Shown piece after piece: positions 24,995 through 33,942 of a DNA stretch of 64,000 bases. The DNA comes from Haloferula rosea (lineage in GTDB: Bacteria > Verrucomicrobiota > Verrucomicrobiia > Verrucomicrobiales > Akkermansiaceae), in assembly GCF_016595525.1 (NCBI RefSeq), contig NZ_JAENII010000002.1, positions 434,001 through 498,000 of the forward strand. Direction: 5' to 3'. Position 1 is the stretch's first letter; each line of letters opens with the position of its first letter. Position numbers and translations under genes: made by a program. The notes beneath the pieces were generated by a model. The model was not told the origin of the DNA and ran no database searches. It saw only the letters and a list, made by a program, of their open reading frames with translations.

Positions 24995-27229
24995 ATCGAG
25001 GTCTTCCTCAGCGATGATCTTCACGCCCAGTTTCTCGGCTTTGTCACGCTTGGAACCTCCACCATCGCCCGCGAGCAGGTAGTCGGTGTTGCTTGAGATG
25101 GATCCGCTTACCTTTGCTCCAAGAGCTTCGAGTCGCTTCTTCATTTCGCCCCGACTTACGCTCAGCGTTCCAGTCAATACGATGGTCAGACCGGTAAACG
25201 GGAGGTTGCTTGAGTCGATCTCTGCGGGTTTCGGAAGATACGCCTCGGGTGTCGGATTGATGCCGATTTCCTGAAGCCGCTCAATCACGTGGAGACCTGC
25301 CTTCGACTCGAAGAAGGTCAGCACGCTTTCGGCAACCACAACGCCCACATCCGGGCTGACCTCAAACGGCTGAAGCTGAGCCCGGATCTCGGCTATGTGC
25401 GCCTTGAGTTGTTCGTGGAGGGTGCTTCGTCGTTCCTTTTCCCCAGCGTCGGCAGGTGGGTTGTCCTTGTTCCGCGGGGAGATTCGCTTGCGTTCCGTTT
25501 CGAGGGCTGCAGCATCGATGATCTGCCGGAGCACGGGACTGTTCGCAAGAGTAAGCAAGTCAGCGTGGAGTCGGGCGAGCTCACGGGCTGCAGACTCTCC
25601 GACCTGACGAATTCCCATGGCGAACAACCAGCGGTCGAGGGGGCGGCTCTTTGCTTCCTCGAGTGCCGAAAGAACCTTGTTTCCATTTTTTTCGCCAAAT
25701 CTCCTCGGATCGTCCTCCGTGCCCAGGTTGAGGTCGGCCAGTTGTTCCAGCGTGAGATTGAAGAGATCGAGGGGAGTGCTGCACAGGCCAGACCGGACCA
25801 AAGCTTCTGCCACGGTTTCGCCTACGCCATCGATATCGAGGGCCTTGCGTGAGGTGAACTGCTTGATCTTCGAGACGGCCTGCGCGGGGCATTCGAAATT
25901 GCTGCATCGCCATGCAACAAATCCTTCCTCCCTGGCGATGGGGCCTCCGCAGGAAGGACATGCATTTCCGACATGCTCAGGAAGCGAGAAAGCGGTGGTG
26001 TTGGCGGGGCGCTTGTCGGTGATGACCTTGGCAATGGCCGGGATGATCTCTCCAGCCTTTTCGATGAGGACCCTGTCGCCAATGCGGATGTCCTTCCTAT
26101 GGATCTCCTCTTCATTGTGAAGGGTTGCCCGTGAAACGGTCGTGCCTGACACGAAGACCGGTTCAAGCTCGGCGACGGGGGTGAGCACGCCGGTCCTCCC
26201 CACCTGGATGGTGATCGACTTGAGGATCGTTTCCTTCTGCTCCGGCCTGAACTTGTATGCCGCAGCCCACCTCGGTGCACGGGACCTGAAGCCCAGTGTA
26301 CGACGTTCCCCGTAGTCGCGGACCTTGATGACGGCTCCATCGGTCGCATAGGGTAGCGAGTGGCGTTCATTGTCAATGCGCCCGACCGCTTCCAGCAGCT
26401 CCTCGAGGGTTGATGCCTCGAACAGGGGTTGGTTTCGAGGGAGTCCCAGCTTTCCGATGAGCCCCGTGAAGTCATCTTCATTGGAAAGTGCAGGGCCATC
26501 GTATTCTCCAAGGCCATGGGCGAGAAACTCGAGAGGGCGGCTGGCAGCGATTCGGGGATCGAGTTGTTTGAGCGTCCCTGCGGTGGCATTGCGTGGGTTG
26601 ACGAAGGTGGCCTCACCCTGCTCATCCCGCTCTTCGTTCATCTTGGCGAAGGCTTCGTTCGGCATGAAGATCTCGCCGCGGACCTCGATGAGCTGGGGCG
26701 CTGGTGACGGAAGGTTCAGCGGAATGCTGCGGATCGTGCGTGCATTGTGCGTGATGTCATCGCCCGTCCTGCCATCGCCGCGGGTTGCGGCGTAACTCAA
26801 GCTTCCATTGCGATAGACGAGGGTGACGGCAACGCCATCGATCTTCGGTTCCACTGTGACCTTGACTTCGTTTCTCTGGAGGTTTTTCTGCAACCTCTCG
26901 TAGAATGCGATGAGTTCTGCCTCCGGGACATCATGGGTCTCGGCATCGAGTTCGAACACGTCATCGATCGAGAGCATCGGGACGAGGTGTTGGACCTGCT
27001 TGAATCCTTCGATGGGTTCACCTCCAACACGCTGAGTCGGTGAATTCGAATCAGCGAATTCCGGATGTTTCTTCTCCAAATCCTCGAGTTCTCGGAAGAG
27101 CGCATCGTAGTCGGCATCGCTGATTTCCGGGGAGGCGTCGGTGTAGTAGAGTCGGTTGTGGTGTTCGAGTTGAGCGCGAAGCTCTGAAACTCGTTGGGCC
27201 GGGTCCTCTTGCTCGAAAAGATCGTCCAT
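24983..27229 (-). CDS. ligA: NAD-dependent DNA ligase
   Basis: 748 residues. It seals nicks during replication and repair using NAD+. Domain Ia is at the N-terminus (LRAQLEHHNRLYYT), the adenylated Lys is in VEPKIDGVAVTLVY, and the OB domain follows. The four-Cys zinc finger is CPSCGGPIAREEG...CSNFECPA. A helix-hairpin-helix region (about 480-640) carries a longer-than-usual charged insert (TERKRISPRNKDNPPADAG), and a BRCT domain closes the protein (FTGLTIVLTGTLSVSRGEM). It is the last gene of a minus-strand group. Confidence 0.97.
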   Translation of the reverse strand: MDDLFEQEDPAQRVSELRAQLEHHNRLYYTDASPEISDADYDALFRELEDLEKKHPEFADSNSPTQRVGGEPIEGFKQVQHLVPMLSIDDVFELDAETHDVPEAELIAFYERLQKNLQRNEVKVTVEPKIDGVAVTLVYRNGSLSYAATRGDGRTGDDITHNARTIRSIPLNLPSPAPQLIEVRGEIFMPNEAFAKMNEERDEQGEATFVNPRNATAGTLKQLDPRIAASRPLEFLAHGLGEYDGPALSNEDDFTGLIGKLGLPRNQPLFEASTLEELLEAVGRIDNERHSLPYATDGAVIKVRDYGERRTLGFRSRAPRWAAAYKFRPEQKETILKSITIQVGRTGVLTPVAELEPVFVSGTTVSRATLHNEEEIHRKDIRIGDRVLIEKAGEIIPAIAKVITDKRPANTTAFSLPEHVGNACPSCGGPIAREEGFVAWRCSNFECPAQAVSKIKQFTSRKALDIDGVGETVAEALVRSGLCSTPLDLFNLTLEQLADLNLGTEDDPRRFGEKNGNKVLSALEEAKSRPLDRWLFAMGIRQVGESAARELARLHADLLTLANSPVLRQIIDAAALETERKRISPRNKDNPPADAGEKERRSTLHEQLKAHIAEIRAQLQPFEVSPDVGVVVAESVLTFFESKAGLHVIERLQEIGINPTPEAYLPKPAEIDSSNLPFTGLTIVLTGTLSVSRGEMKKRLEALGAKVSGSISSNTDYLLAGDGGGSKRDKAEKLGVKIIAEEDLDSLR

Positions 27230-27328
27230 CTCGAAGCCATTCTGGTCCGGATTGCGCAGGGGTGAATCCCAAAGTCGTGGTGAACCGGATGAAGTGCCCG
27301 ATTCGGTGGAATCGTTTGGGCGGTCGGA

Positions 27329-27715
27329 TCAATCCGCAAGCATCCTCCGGAAGGGGAGGAAGAGAATTGCCCCGGTCAATGCGCCGAGGAAATCGGCTGT
27401 CAGATCATAGATGTCGTTGCCGTGGCGCCCGGGTACGAGTGATTGGTGGTATTCGTCGAGGACGCCGACGAGGGTCACAATGACTGTCACGAGCACCACA
27501 CGTTTCCAGGGGTGATCAAGTGGCCTCCAGCGGAACATGGCCGCGGAGAGGAGTCCTGCCCCTCCAAAGAAGTAGCCAAAGTGCAGCACCTTGTCGGATG
27601 CCTGGAAGGTCAGCGGCGGAGGCACGTGGTGGACCCGGGAAGAGAGCCACCATAGCGCACAGAACCACAGGGTGAATCCGGCGAACCAAATTCCCGCATG
27701 CCGGGGCAGTCGCAT
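27329..27715 (-). CDS. VanZ-like small membrane protein
   Basis: 128 residues with four hydrophobic segments. The VanZ-like signature is DKVLHFGYFFGGAGLLS and a later GVLDEYHQSLVPGRHGNDIYDLTADFLGAL-type segment (key residues DE-HQ, GR, D--D---N/D--G). VanZ domains occur in many membrane proteins of uncertain function and in teicoplanin resistance. ATG 27715 was chosen over an upstream in-frame start that would run into the preceding gene. It lies 11 bases after the BrnA gene. Confidence 0.85.
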   Translation of the reverse strand: MRLPRHAGIWFAGFTLWFCALWWLSSRVHHVPPPLTFQASDKVLHFGYFFGGAGLLSAAMFRWRPLDHPWKRVVLVTVIVTLVGVLDEYHQSLVPGRHGNDIYDLTADFLGALTGAILFLPFRRMLAD

Positions 27716-27726
27716 TCCGGTCAGCA

Positions 27727-28011
27727 CTACTGCTTGCGCAGTTCGTCCTCGAGGCGCTCCGCCAGCCACTGCTTCATCATCGACTGGTAGTTGAGGAAGC
27801 GGGTGCGTGCGATCCGCTTGATGCGGGAAAGCATGCGCGGGTCGAAGCGCAGAGTGATGGTCGTGGACTCGCGCGAGTCCGGCTGGTGAATCGATCCGGC
27901 CATGAGGCGCCCATCGAGTTCATGATCCATCCAGAACTTGGCTTCCTCCTCTTCGCCGTCGAAATCCGGGATTTCTTCCCACTGCTTGATGGTTTCCATG
28001 TCGGCGCTCAT
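27727..28011 (-). CDS. brnA: BrnA-type antitoxin (ribbon-helix-helix)
   Basis: 94 residues. The N-terminal part IPDFDGEEEEAKFW and the C-terminal CopG/RHH-like segment (TTITLRFDPRMLSRIKRIAR) are typical of BrnA/CopG antitoxins. The beta strand TTITLRF would read DNA, so the protein probably represses its own operon and neutralises the BrnT toxin. The start overlaps the end of brnT by 4 bases (ATGA), showing translational coupling. Toxin-first order is normal for BrnTA. Confidence 0.82.
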   Translation of the reverse strand: MSADMETIKQWEEIPDFDGEEEEAKFWMDHELDGRLMAGSIHQPDSRESTTITLRFDPRMLSRIKRIARTRFLNYQSMMKQWLAERLEDELRKQ

Positions 28012-28286
28012 TTGAATTCAGCGTATTTGCGTTCGTAAAACCGGGCTTCTCCTTCGCTCATGTCCCGTGCCGCGATGACACGAGCGGTTTTCCCATTGGT
28101 CCAGAAGCAAAGAAACAGGAGTCGATCACCGATGCTCCTGCCGAGTGCGTAGAAGCGGGTTTCACCATCGGAGCGGTCGGTATCGGGAAGGAATTTGATG
28201 GCGAAGGGGTCCTCCATCGCCTCCTCGATCTCCCGAGGCTTGATGTCCTTGATGTCGAAATGGACGTTGATGAGGTCGAGTTCCAT
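28008..28286 (-). CDS. brnT: BrnT-family toxin (RelE-like ribonuclease)
   Basis: About 92 residues from ATG 28286 (MELDLINVHFD). The family pattern is present: EEAMEDPFAIKF (usual 'F-EA---F-DP'), RFYALGRSIGDRLLFLCFW, and RVIAARDMSEGEARFYERK, which matches the conserved RVISAR-M---E---YE end. BrnT toxins cleave mRNA. The open frame runs further upstream, but its N-terminal part is antisense-like Arg/Pro-rich and overlaps the preceding gene, so it was left out. The toxin gene starts 58 bases after the FecR-domain gene. Confidence 0.8.
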   Translation of the reverse strand: MELDLINVHFDIKDIKPREIEEAMEDPFAIKFLPDTDRSDGETRFYALGRSIGDRLLFLCFWTNGKTARVIAARDMSEGEARFYERKYAEFK

Positions 28287-28344
28287 GTGTGCCCCGAGAG
28301 AGAAACCTGAATATCTGCCGGGGGGAAGAGGAAATAACGTGGGA

Positions 28345-29178
28345 TCAATTGGGAGCCTGGGTTCCAGTCTCTCCCGGGAACGTGGGATTGGTCGGCGGCT
28401 CCGGTTCGATTCCGCCATGTCTCTCTGGTTCGACCGCCGGTCGCTGTGGCTGGCGTGCGTCCGTGAGGCTGCGGCTCCCGCGCGATCCTGGGCCGGAGAT
28501 GACCCGGCGCGTGGGCGTCAGGTTGCCATTCCGCTTTGCGTCCTTCTGCTGATCGACGGTCTGGGCGATTGCCTCGTTCGCAGAAGTGGGCAGCGGGCCA
28601 AAGACGCTTCCACCTGCCAAAGCCGATGTGGCCAAGAGTTTGGCAACATCGATCGTAATCGGTGCAGGGATGGCCCTCGCATTCGGATGCATCACGATCA
28701 TTTGCCCGGCGGGGACGAGCACAGGCTCCTTCTGACCCTTCAGATAGAGCTTCTGGGTGCCCTCAAGAGTCAGGAGTTTGACCCATTGCCCGGGGCTGTA
28801 TTCGAACATCGATGTGGTGCCGGTGATGGCTGCGGTGACCGTGGCGGTACGAATCGTGGCACCTCCCGCGTTCTTGGGGACTTGAAGAAGCACCGAGCCT
28901 TGCTTGAGTTCGACTTCCCGGCCGCCAGAGCGAAAGCTGAAGATCGAATTCTGACCAAGGCGGGTCACAGTGTCGTCCTGAAAGGCGAGTTCGGCGCGCG
29001 ACTTCCGGCCGGTCTGCAGTGAAGTGGAGCCACTGATGGTTTCGCCGATTTGGGCAGCCCGGGGGCTGGCGGATTTTGCCAGAACGCGCACGTCATTGAC
29101 CGCTTGGGTGACCTTTGCGGACTGGAGTGGCTCACCGAATGCGGTGAGCGTCAGGAGGGGAAAGAGGAGAAGTTTCAC
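28345..29178 (-). CDS. FecR-domain periplasmic protein
   Basis: About 278 residues. A signal peptide (VKLLLFPLLTLTAFG) is followed by a FecR domain (about 45-150): ISGSTSLQTGRKSRAELAF, RLGQNSIFSF, and LKQGSVLLQVPKNAGGATI, then TATVTAAITGTTSMFEY. Pro/Arg-rich sequence ends the protein. FecR itself is an anti-sigma periplasmic sensor in Proteobacteria; free-standing FecR-domain proteins of this type probably bind or modulate surface structures. GTG 29178 lies 4 bases after the stop of the barrel gene, so the two are cotranscribed. An alternative upstream start would overlap that gene. Confidence 0.88.
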   Translation of the reverse strand: MKLLLFPLLTLTAFGEPLQSAKVTQAVNDVRVLAKSASPRAAQIGETISGSTSLQTGRKSRAELAFQDDTVTRLGQNSIFSFRSGGREVELKQGSVLLQVPKNAGGATIRTATVTAAITGTTSMFEYSPGQWVKLLTLEGTQKLYLKGQKEPVLVPAGQMIVMHPNARAIPAPITIDVAKLLATSALAGGSVFGPLPTSANEAIAQTVDQQKDAKRNGNLTPTRRVISGPGSRGSRSLTDARQPQRPAVEPERHGGIEPEPPTNPTFPGETGTQAPN

Positions 29179-29182
29179 GGTT

Positions 29183-30118
29183 TTAGAAGCTGAAGATGAG
29201 ACCGAGGCCGACACCTGCCTGCCAGGCTGAGAAGTCATTCACCCCGAGTGGGGAGTTGGAGTCGTTGTCGCTGTAAAACACGCTGGTGTAGGCCGAAGCG
29301 TGCGGATGAAAGTTCCACGCCAGCTCGACACCAAGCGTGTGATTCCAATCCTCACGTCCTCCATTGTCGAAATCCCAGAATGCTCCACGCCACGACATCG
29401 TCGTGCGGAGGTCGTTGAGGATCCAGTAGGTGTAGCTGAGGTCCGCCGCATATTCCTGCCGTTCAAGGCGCTCCGGATTGGCATCGATATCGAATGCCGC
29501 GCTGACTCCTGCCGCCAGGTGATGCCTTGAGCGAACGAAGAGGTCCTTCTGAAGCCCGGTGCGGATTCGCTGGGCGGAGTAGTTGCCTCGTGACCAGCTT
29601 CCTGTTGTAAGGCGTTGGTACTCATAGCGTGCGTAGAAGACAGTGTCGTCCAGATCCACAAGGGTCTTCACGACACCGAGGTGACCGCGGAAGTTCTCGA
29701 AGTCGAGCGCATTGGATGACTCGAACTGGTAAAACTCCTGGATCAAGCCGAAATCTGCGAACCAACCCGCGGCAATCTTCGGCTGCCATGCCATCCCGAC
29801 GAGGGCGGAGGCATACCAGGATTCATCTTCGAGTGCTCGGAACTGGGCCGGGGCGTTGTCCGTGTAGGCAAAGTCGAGATTGGCAAACACATGGACGGGG
29901 GGAGGTCCGTCGTAGGGACTGAGCACCTGCTGGACTCCGAAATCTGAGTCACCCGGAGAGAAGGGGGCTTGAATGGGTTCTTCGGCCGCACGATCCGGAT
30001 CGAAATCACGGGCGTCGTAAACCGGGGAATCGGAGCCGGCAAATGTGCCGAATTCCGAGAGAATGTCGCCTTGCAAGGCAAATGGGACACTGAGGAGGAG
30101 TAAGCACGGGGCTTTCAT
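29183..30118 (-). CDS. Outer-membrane beta-barrel protein, unassigned family
   Basis: 311 residues. Signal peptide (LLLLSVPFALQG), acidic linker, then about a dozen amphipathic strands (VHVFANLDFAYTDNA, DTVFYARYEYQRLTTG, ADLSYTYWILNDLRTTMSW) and a C-terminal Phe (GLGLIFSF), the classic Bam recognition end. The family is not recognised; verrucomicrobial genomes hold many such barrels next to FecR-domain genes. It is divergent from the CHASE2 cyclase with about 50 bases between, so the two units could share regulation. Confidence 0.75.
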   Translation of the reverse strand: MKAPCLLLLSVPFALQGDILSEFGTFAGSDSPVYDARDFDPDRAAEEPIQAPFSPGDSDFGVQQVLSPYDGPPPVHVFANLDFAYTDNAPAQFRALEDESWYASALVGMAWQPKIAAGWFADFGLIQEFYQFESSNALDFENFRGHLGVVKTLVDLDDTVFYARYEYQRLTTGSWSRGNYSAQRIRTGLQKDLFVRSRHHLAAGVSAAFDIDANPERLERQEYAADLSYTYWILNDLRTTMSWRGAFWDFDNGGREDWNHTLGVELAWNFHPHASAYTSVFYSDNDSNSPLGVNDFSAWQAGVGLGLIFSF

Positions 30119-30168
30119 CGGCTTTAATCTATGTTAGACGGTTAGCAGGTTATGGGAGGTGGAACGAC

Positions 30169-32109
30169 ATGACAAGAAGTACCTCGGCAGAAGGGCACGG
30201 TTGGCGACGAACGTTGCTTGTTGCGATCTGTGCTGTCGTGGCGGTCTGGCTGGTGGTGGATCGGTTGCCAGCTGGACGAAGGATCGTGGATCGGGTGGAC
30301 CGGGTGCTGCTCGATGAGCTGCTTCGGTATGGCGAGGGTGCCTCGGTGAGGGATGATTTCGTTTTGTTGGGTATCGACGATGCGAGTCTCGGGAATTTCG
30401 GAGCCGGGGAGGACGAGGTGGCGTCCAATCCCGTGCTGAAGATGATGACATCCCGCTTTCCATGGGATCGGAGGGTGTGGGCTAGCGTGATTGATCGGCT
30501 CGCTGATGCAGGAGCTCGATGTATCGTGGTCGACCTCATTCTTGATGCTCCCAGCGACCCTGTCGCGGATCAGGCTCTTGCCGAGGCGATCGGGCGTCAC
30601 AAGGATCGTGTGATTCTGGCGTCATCCCTCGCGCCCACAGCCCAGTCCGGGGGGGACTCATTCGCCAATCTCGAACCCTATGATCCCTTTCTCGGGTTCA
30701 ACTATGATACGCGGGTCGGATTCGCGAATTTTCAGGTCGACCCGGTGGATGGTGTGGTCCGGGAGGCCCGCTACCGGACGACTCTGGGTCGGGAGAACGG
30801 TCGCGAGTTGATGGGCGAGGAGGAACTCATGTCCCTCGCGGGCAGGGTCATCGAGATGATGGGTGGAGAGGTTCCGGAAGGAGAGCGGATGTTGAGGTTC
30901 GCGCACGGGGGTGAGTTGGGTGCGACAGAAGTTTATGCACCGGTGAGTCTTGCGGAGGTGTTCATGGAGGCGACTTGGAAGGGGAATTTCCAATCAGGTG
31001 ATTTTTTCCGGGATAAGGTGGTGATCATCGGGCCGGTTGCACCGAGATTTCAAGACATCCACGCCACGCCGGTTGGTCCCCTAACAGGACCTCAGTTGCA
31101 CTTGCAGGCAGCCACCTGCGGTCTTGAAGGGGCGTTCGTTCGCGAAAGCTCGAGGCCAACCACGGTTTTTTGGCTCGGTGCGCTTGCTTCCGTCGCGTTT
31201 CTTCCATGGTTTCGTCGGCCGGTTCCTGCTGCCATGGCCGCCTTGGGGGTGGTGGCAGCGGTGATGATCGTCGCCTTTTCCTGTGTGCAGTACGGGGCGC
31301 TGTGGGTGCCGGTGGTTTCCGGGGTGGTGGTGGTGGTGGTGAGTTTTGTCGCGACCCAGGTTGACCGTCTTTTGCGCGAGCAGTTCGAGCGGAGACGGCT
31401 GCGCCATGCATTCCGGCGTCTGGTGTCGAGGGATGTGGCCGATCGTTTGGTGGATGATCCCACGAAGTATCGTGAGATGGCGGCGGGGCGGGTGAGGGAG
31501 GTGGTCGTGCTGTTTTCGGACGTGCGTGGCTTCACCGCGCGATCCGAGCGCCAAAGTCCGCAGGAAACCGTCCAGCAGTTGAATGAGTATCTGAGCGCGA
31601 TGGTGAAAGTGGTTTTCCGACATGGTGGGACGCTCGACAAGTTCATCGGCGATGCGGTCATGGCGCATTGGGGTGCGCTGGACGACGGGCATGAGGGCGA
31701 TCACACGATGTCCGCGCTCGTGACTGCCCGCGAGATGCAGAAGGAACTGAGGAACCTGAATGATGTGTGGATGGCTCAGGGAAGCGAGCCGCTCGAGATC
31801 GGGATCGGCTTGCATCGTGGCGAGGTGATTGCCGGAGAGATTGGCTCAGAGGAACGGAGTGAGTTCGGAGTGATTGGTGATGCGGTGAACCTGAGTTCCC
31901 GCCTGGAGGGCCTATGCAAGCCGTTCGGGGCAGAGATCATCTACTCGGAGCTGATTTCGGAGGGTGAGTCGGCGGTCGATCTGGGACGGGTTCGGGTCAA
32001 AGGGAGACACGAATCGGTCCGCCTGTTTGCCGAGGGGGACACCCGCCGAATACGAGCCAGGCTCGAAGCAATCCAGCCAGAGGGTGACGGCGTCCGGGAT
32101 CTCTCCTGA
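30169..32109 (+). CDS. CHASE2-sensor class III adenylate cyclase
   Basis: 646 residues. One N-terminal TM helix (LLVAICAVVAVWLVV), a large extracytoplasmic CHASE2 domain (about 40-320, LLGIDDASLGNFGAG), three TM helices (about 330-400, including a GVVVVVVSF run coded by GTG repeats), then a cytoplasmic cyclase domain (about 430-620). The metal Asp residues are in VLFSDVRGFTARSE and FIGDAVMAHWGA, the adenine-specifying Lys in LDKFIGD, and the transition-state Asn/Arg in DAVNLSSRLE. It should make cAMP on sensing an outside signal. A good Shine-Dalgarno (GGGAGGTGG) precedes the ATG. Confidence 0.93.
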   Translation: MTRSTSAEGHGWRRTLLVAICAVVAVWLVVDRLPAGRRIVDRVDRVLLDELLRYGEGASVRDDFVLLGIDDASLGNFGAGEDEVASNPVLKMMTSRFPWDRRVWASVIDRLADAGARCIVVDLILDAPSDPVADQALAEAIGRHKDRVILASSLAPTAQSGGDSFANLEPYDPFLGFNYDTRVGFANFQVDPVDGVVREARYRTTLGRENGRELMGEEELMSLAGRVIEMMGGEVPEGERMLRFAHGGELGATEVYAPVSLAEVFMEATWKGNFQSGDFFRDKVVIIGPVAPRFQDIHATPVGPLTGPQLHLQAATCGLEGAFVRESSRPTTVFWLGALASVAFLPWFRRPVPAAMAALGVVAAVMIVAFSCVQYGALWVPVVSGVVVVVVSFVATQVDRLLREQFERRRLRHAFRRLVSRDVADRLVDDPTKYREMAAGRVREVVVLFSDVRGFTARSERQSPQETVQQLNEYLSAMVKVVFRHGGTLDKFIGDAVMAHWGALDDGHEGDHTMSALVTAREMQKELRNLNDVWMAQGSEPLEIGIGLHRGEVIAGEIGSEERSEFGVIGDAVNLSSRLEGLCKPFGAEIIYSELISEGESAVDLGRVRVKGRHESVRLFAEGDTRRIRARLEAIQPEGDGVRDLS

Positions 32110-32182
32110 GTCTTCTGGATCCGCTTCGTGTCATCACCGTGTTAATTCGTAGGAATTTCGAGTCTCGGAACGTTCTTCCTTC

Positions 32183-33304
32183 ATGCACAATTTTTTATCC
32201 CATCCGTTGGTGGTCTTCACTGGGCTGGTTCTTGGCACGGCATCCGCCGAGTCCGTCCGGGTTTACTTTGGCACGGGAGGCAATGAGGGCATTCACTCTG
32301 CCCTTCTCGACGAGGAAACCGGCGAATTACGTGGGATGAAGATGGCGGTCGAAGCTTCTGGTGCAGGGTTTCTCGCACTCAGCAAGGATGGCCGGTCACT
32401 GTATTCGACCGCCTCGGGCAAGGATCGACAGGGAGCAGTCAACTCGTATGAAATCAGCCCGGAGGGTGCGCTCGAGTTGCGAAACAGCCAGCCATCGATG
32501 GGTCGTGGTGCCTGCTTCGTCGGCCTGGATCAAACGAACCAGATGGTGATGGTGGCGAACTACGGCAGTGGTAGTGTAGCGGCACTCGGCATCGGTGATG
32601 ATGGTTCCCTTGAGAAGTCGGTGTCATTCTTTGAGCACGAGGGGTCGAGCGTGAATGCGAAGCGGCAGCAAGAACCCCATGCGCATTCCATCTACGCGGG
32701 GCCCGATAATCAATTCGCGTATGCGCCGGACCTCGGAACCGACGAGGTCGTGATCTATCGGATGGAACCAGCCGAGGCGAAGCTCATGAAGGCGGGGGCC
32801 GCGAAAATGCCGCCGGGATCAGGTCCGCGGCACATGAAGTTCTCAACCGACGGCAAGCTGGCCTACGTGCTCAGCGAGCTGACCCTCACGGTGGTGGCCT
32901 TCTCACGTGATCCGGAATCCGGCCAGTTGTCACAGAAACAAGTGGTGAGTGTGCTGCCTGATGGCGAATCGACGGATGGCATGACCTGCTCCGAAATCCT
33001 CGTGAGTTCGGACGGCAGATTCGTTTACACCGCGAACCGGGACACAGCCGGGAAGGGGAGGGACAGCTTGTCGGTTTTGAAGGTCCTGGACGGAGGTGGG
33101 CTTGAACGCATCCAGACCATCGGCGCTGAGGTCAGCATCCCCCGCAACATCAATCTCAGTCCCAGTGGCAAGTGGCTTCTGGTGGCAGGTCAGAAGGCAG
33201 GGGGCATCCCGGTCTTTTCCGTGGGTGAGAATGGAATGCTCGCCTTCTCGGATCAGCGCGTGGATTTGAATTCAGCCATGTGTGTGGTCTTCCATACGAA
33301 GTAG
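32183..33304 (+). CDS. Lactonase-family seven-bladed beta-propeller, signal peptide
   Basis: 373 residues. A signal peptide (LVVFTGLVLGTASAE) is followed by six or seven propeller blades of the 6-phosphogluconolactonase/YbhE type: FLALSKDGRSLYSTA, KQQEPHAHSIY-like (QEPHAHSIYAGPDNQ) and SGPRHMKFSTDGKLAYV with the conserved His/Arg, then IPRNINLSPSGKWLLVAG. Cytoplasmic Pgl of this fold opens 6-phosphogluconolactone, but the secretion signal points to a different sugar lactone outside the cytoplasm. Verrucomicrobia and Planctomycetes carry several such secreted paralogues. Confidence 0.9.
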   Translation: MHNFLSHPLVVFTGLVLGTASAESVRVYFGTGGNEGIHSALLDEETGELRGMKMAVEASGAGFLALSKDGRSLYSTASGKDRQGAVNSYEISPEGALELRNSQPSMGRGACFVGLDQTNQMVMVANYGSGSVAALGIGDDGSLEKSVSFFEHEGSSVNAKRQQEPHAHSIYAGPDNQFAYAPDLGTDEVVIYRMEPAEAKLMKAGAAKMPPGSGPRHMKFSTDGKLAYVLSELTLTVVAFSRDPESGQLSQKQVVSVLPDGESTDGMTCSEILVSSDGRFVYTANRDTAGKGRDSLSVLKVLDGGGLERIQTIGAEVSIPRNINLSPSGKWLLVAGQKAGGIPVFSVGENGMLAFSDQRVDLNSAMCVVFHTK

Positions 33305-33321
33305 GGAAAGGAGAGGGCCGG

Positions 33322-33816
33322 CTAGCGCTGCGATTCCGTCCAGCGGATGTTGGTCAGGAGCCAGGTGCCGTCGACCTTTTCCCAGTCGCTGGTCACGTTG
33401 AGGATCCCATCCACCGGACGCCTCGTCGGCAGGTCGACGATGGCGTCGACCCGGAAGCTGACGGTAGCGGTGTCTCCGTCGTGCAGAACCTCATCGAACG
33501 AGAGGTCGGCGAAGGTGATCTCCTTGCAGTAAGATGCTGCCCCTGAGTAGAGCGCCGAAGCGGTATCCCGCGCGACGGAGCGTGTCACCGGGGCGTCGAA
33601 GCTTTCCGGAGGGTCAAGAGCCACCTGTCTGGCAAGGTATTTGGCCAGATGGGCGCCACGTGCCTTCCGGCCCGGGTCGCTCATGCCGGGTGGAACACTC
33701 GCGGTGTCGAGAAGAGAACCGACCCTGCGCTGAAGAACCTGGGTCGGAGAGAACCACCAGGCAACGAAAGCGCCCGCAACCACCACGGCAAGAAGCACCA
33801 TCAGGATCCGTTTCAT
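33322..33816 (-). CDS. Membrane-anchored protein with NTF2/SnoaL-like shape, unknown function
   Basis: 164 residues from ATG 33816. One N-terminal TM (ILMVLLAVVVAGAFVAWWF), then about 135 residues with alternating helices and strands that end in DGTWLLTNIRWTESQR, a pattern seen in NTF2-like 'YybH/SnoaL' lumen proteins (VDAIVDLPTRR, LNVTSDWEKVDGTWLL). Whether it truly belongs to that family cannot be decided by eye. It is divergent from rodA (126 bases) and convergent with the lactonase gene. Confidence 0.72.
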   Translation of the reverse strand: MKRILMVLLAVVVAGAFVAWWFSPTQVLQRRVGSLLDTASVPPGMSDPGRKARGAHLAKYLARQVALDPPESFDAPVTRSVARDTASALYSGAASYCKEITFADLSFDEVLHDGDTATVSFRVDAIVDLPTRRPVDGILNVTSDWEKVDGTWLLTNIRWTESQR

Positions 33817-33942
33817 GTATGGAACCCTGACCTCGATCTCCGCGGTCTCAAGCTGGAATCCTTGAAGGTGGCTTTGATTTCGATCGTTCCGGAGGATTCC
33901 GTCTTGCGCTGGCCGGTCGATCTGGTCGAGCGTTCGGCGTCG

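Noticed and set aside
31318-31340. GTG trinucleotide repeat as a possible microsatellite or CRISPR fragment
   Set aside because: It encodes a poly-Val TM segment of the CHASE2 cyclase in frame. No spacer-repeat structure is present anywhere in the window.
33649-33942. N-terminal extension of the rodA frame
   Set aside because: It is His/Arg/Pro-rich, overlaps the divergent gene, and RodA similarity starts only at the ATG at 33943.
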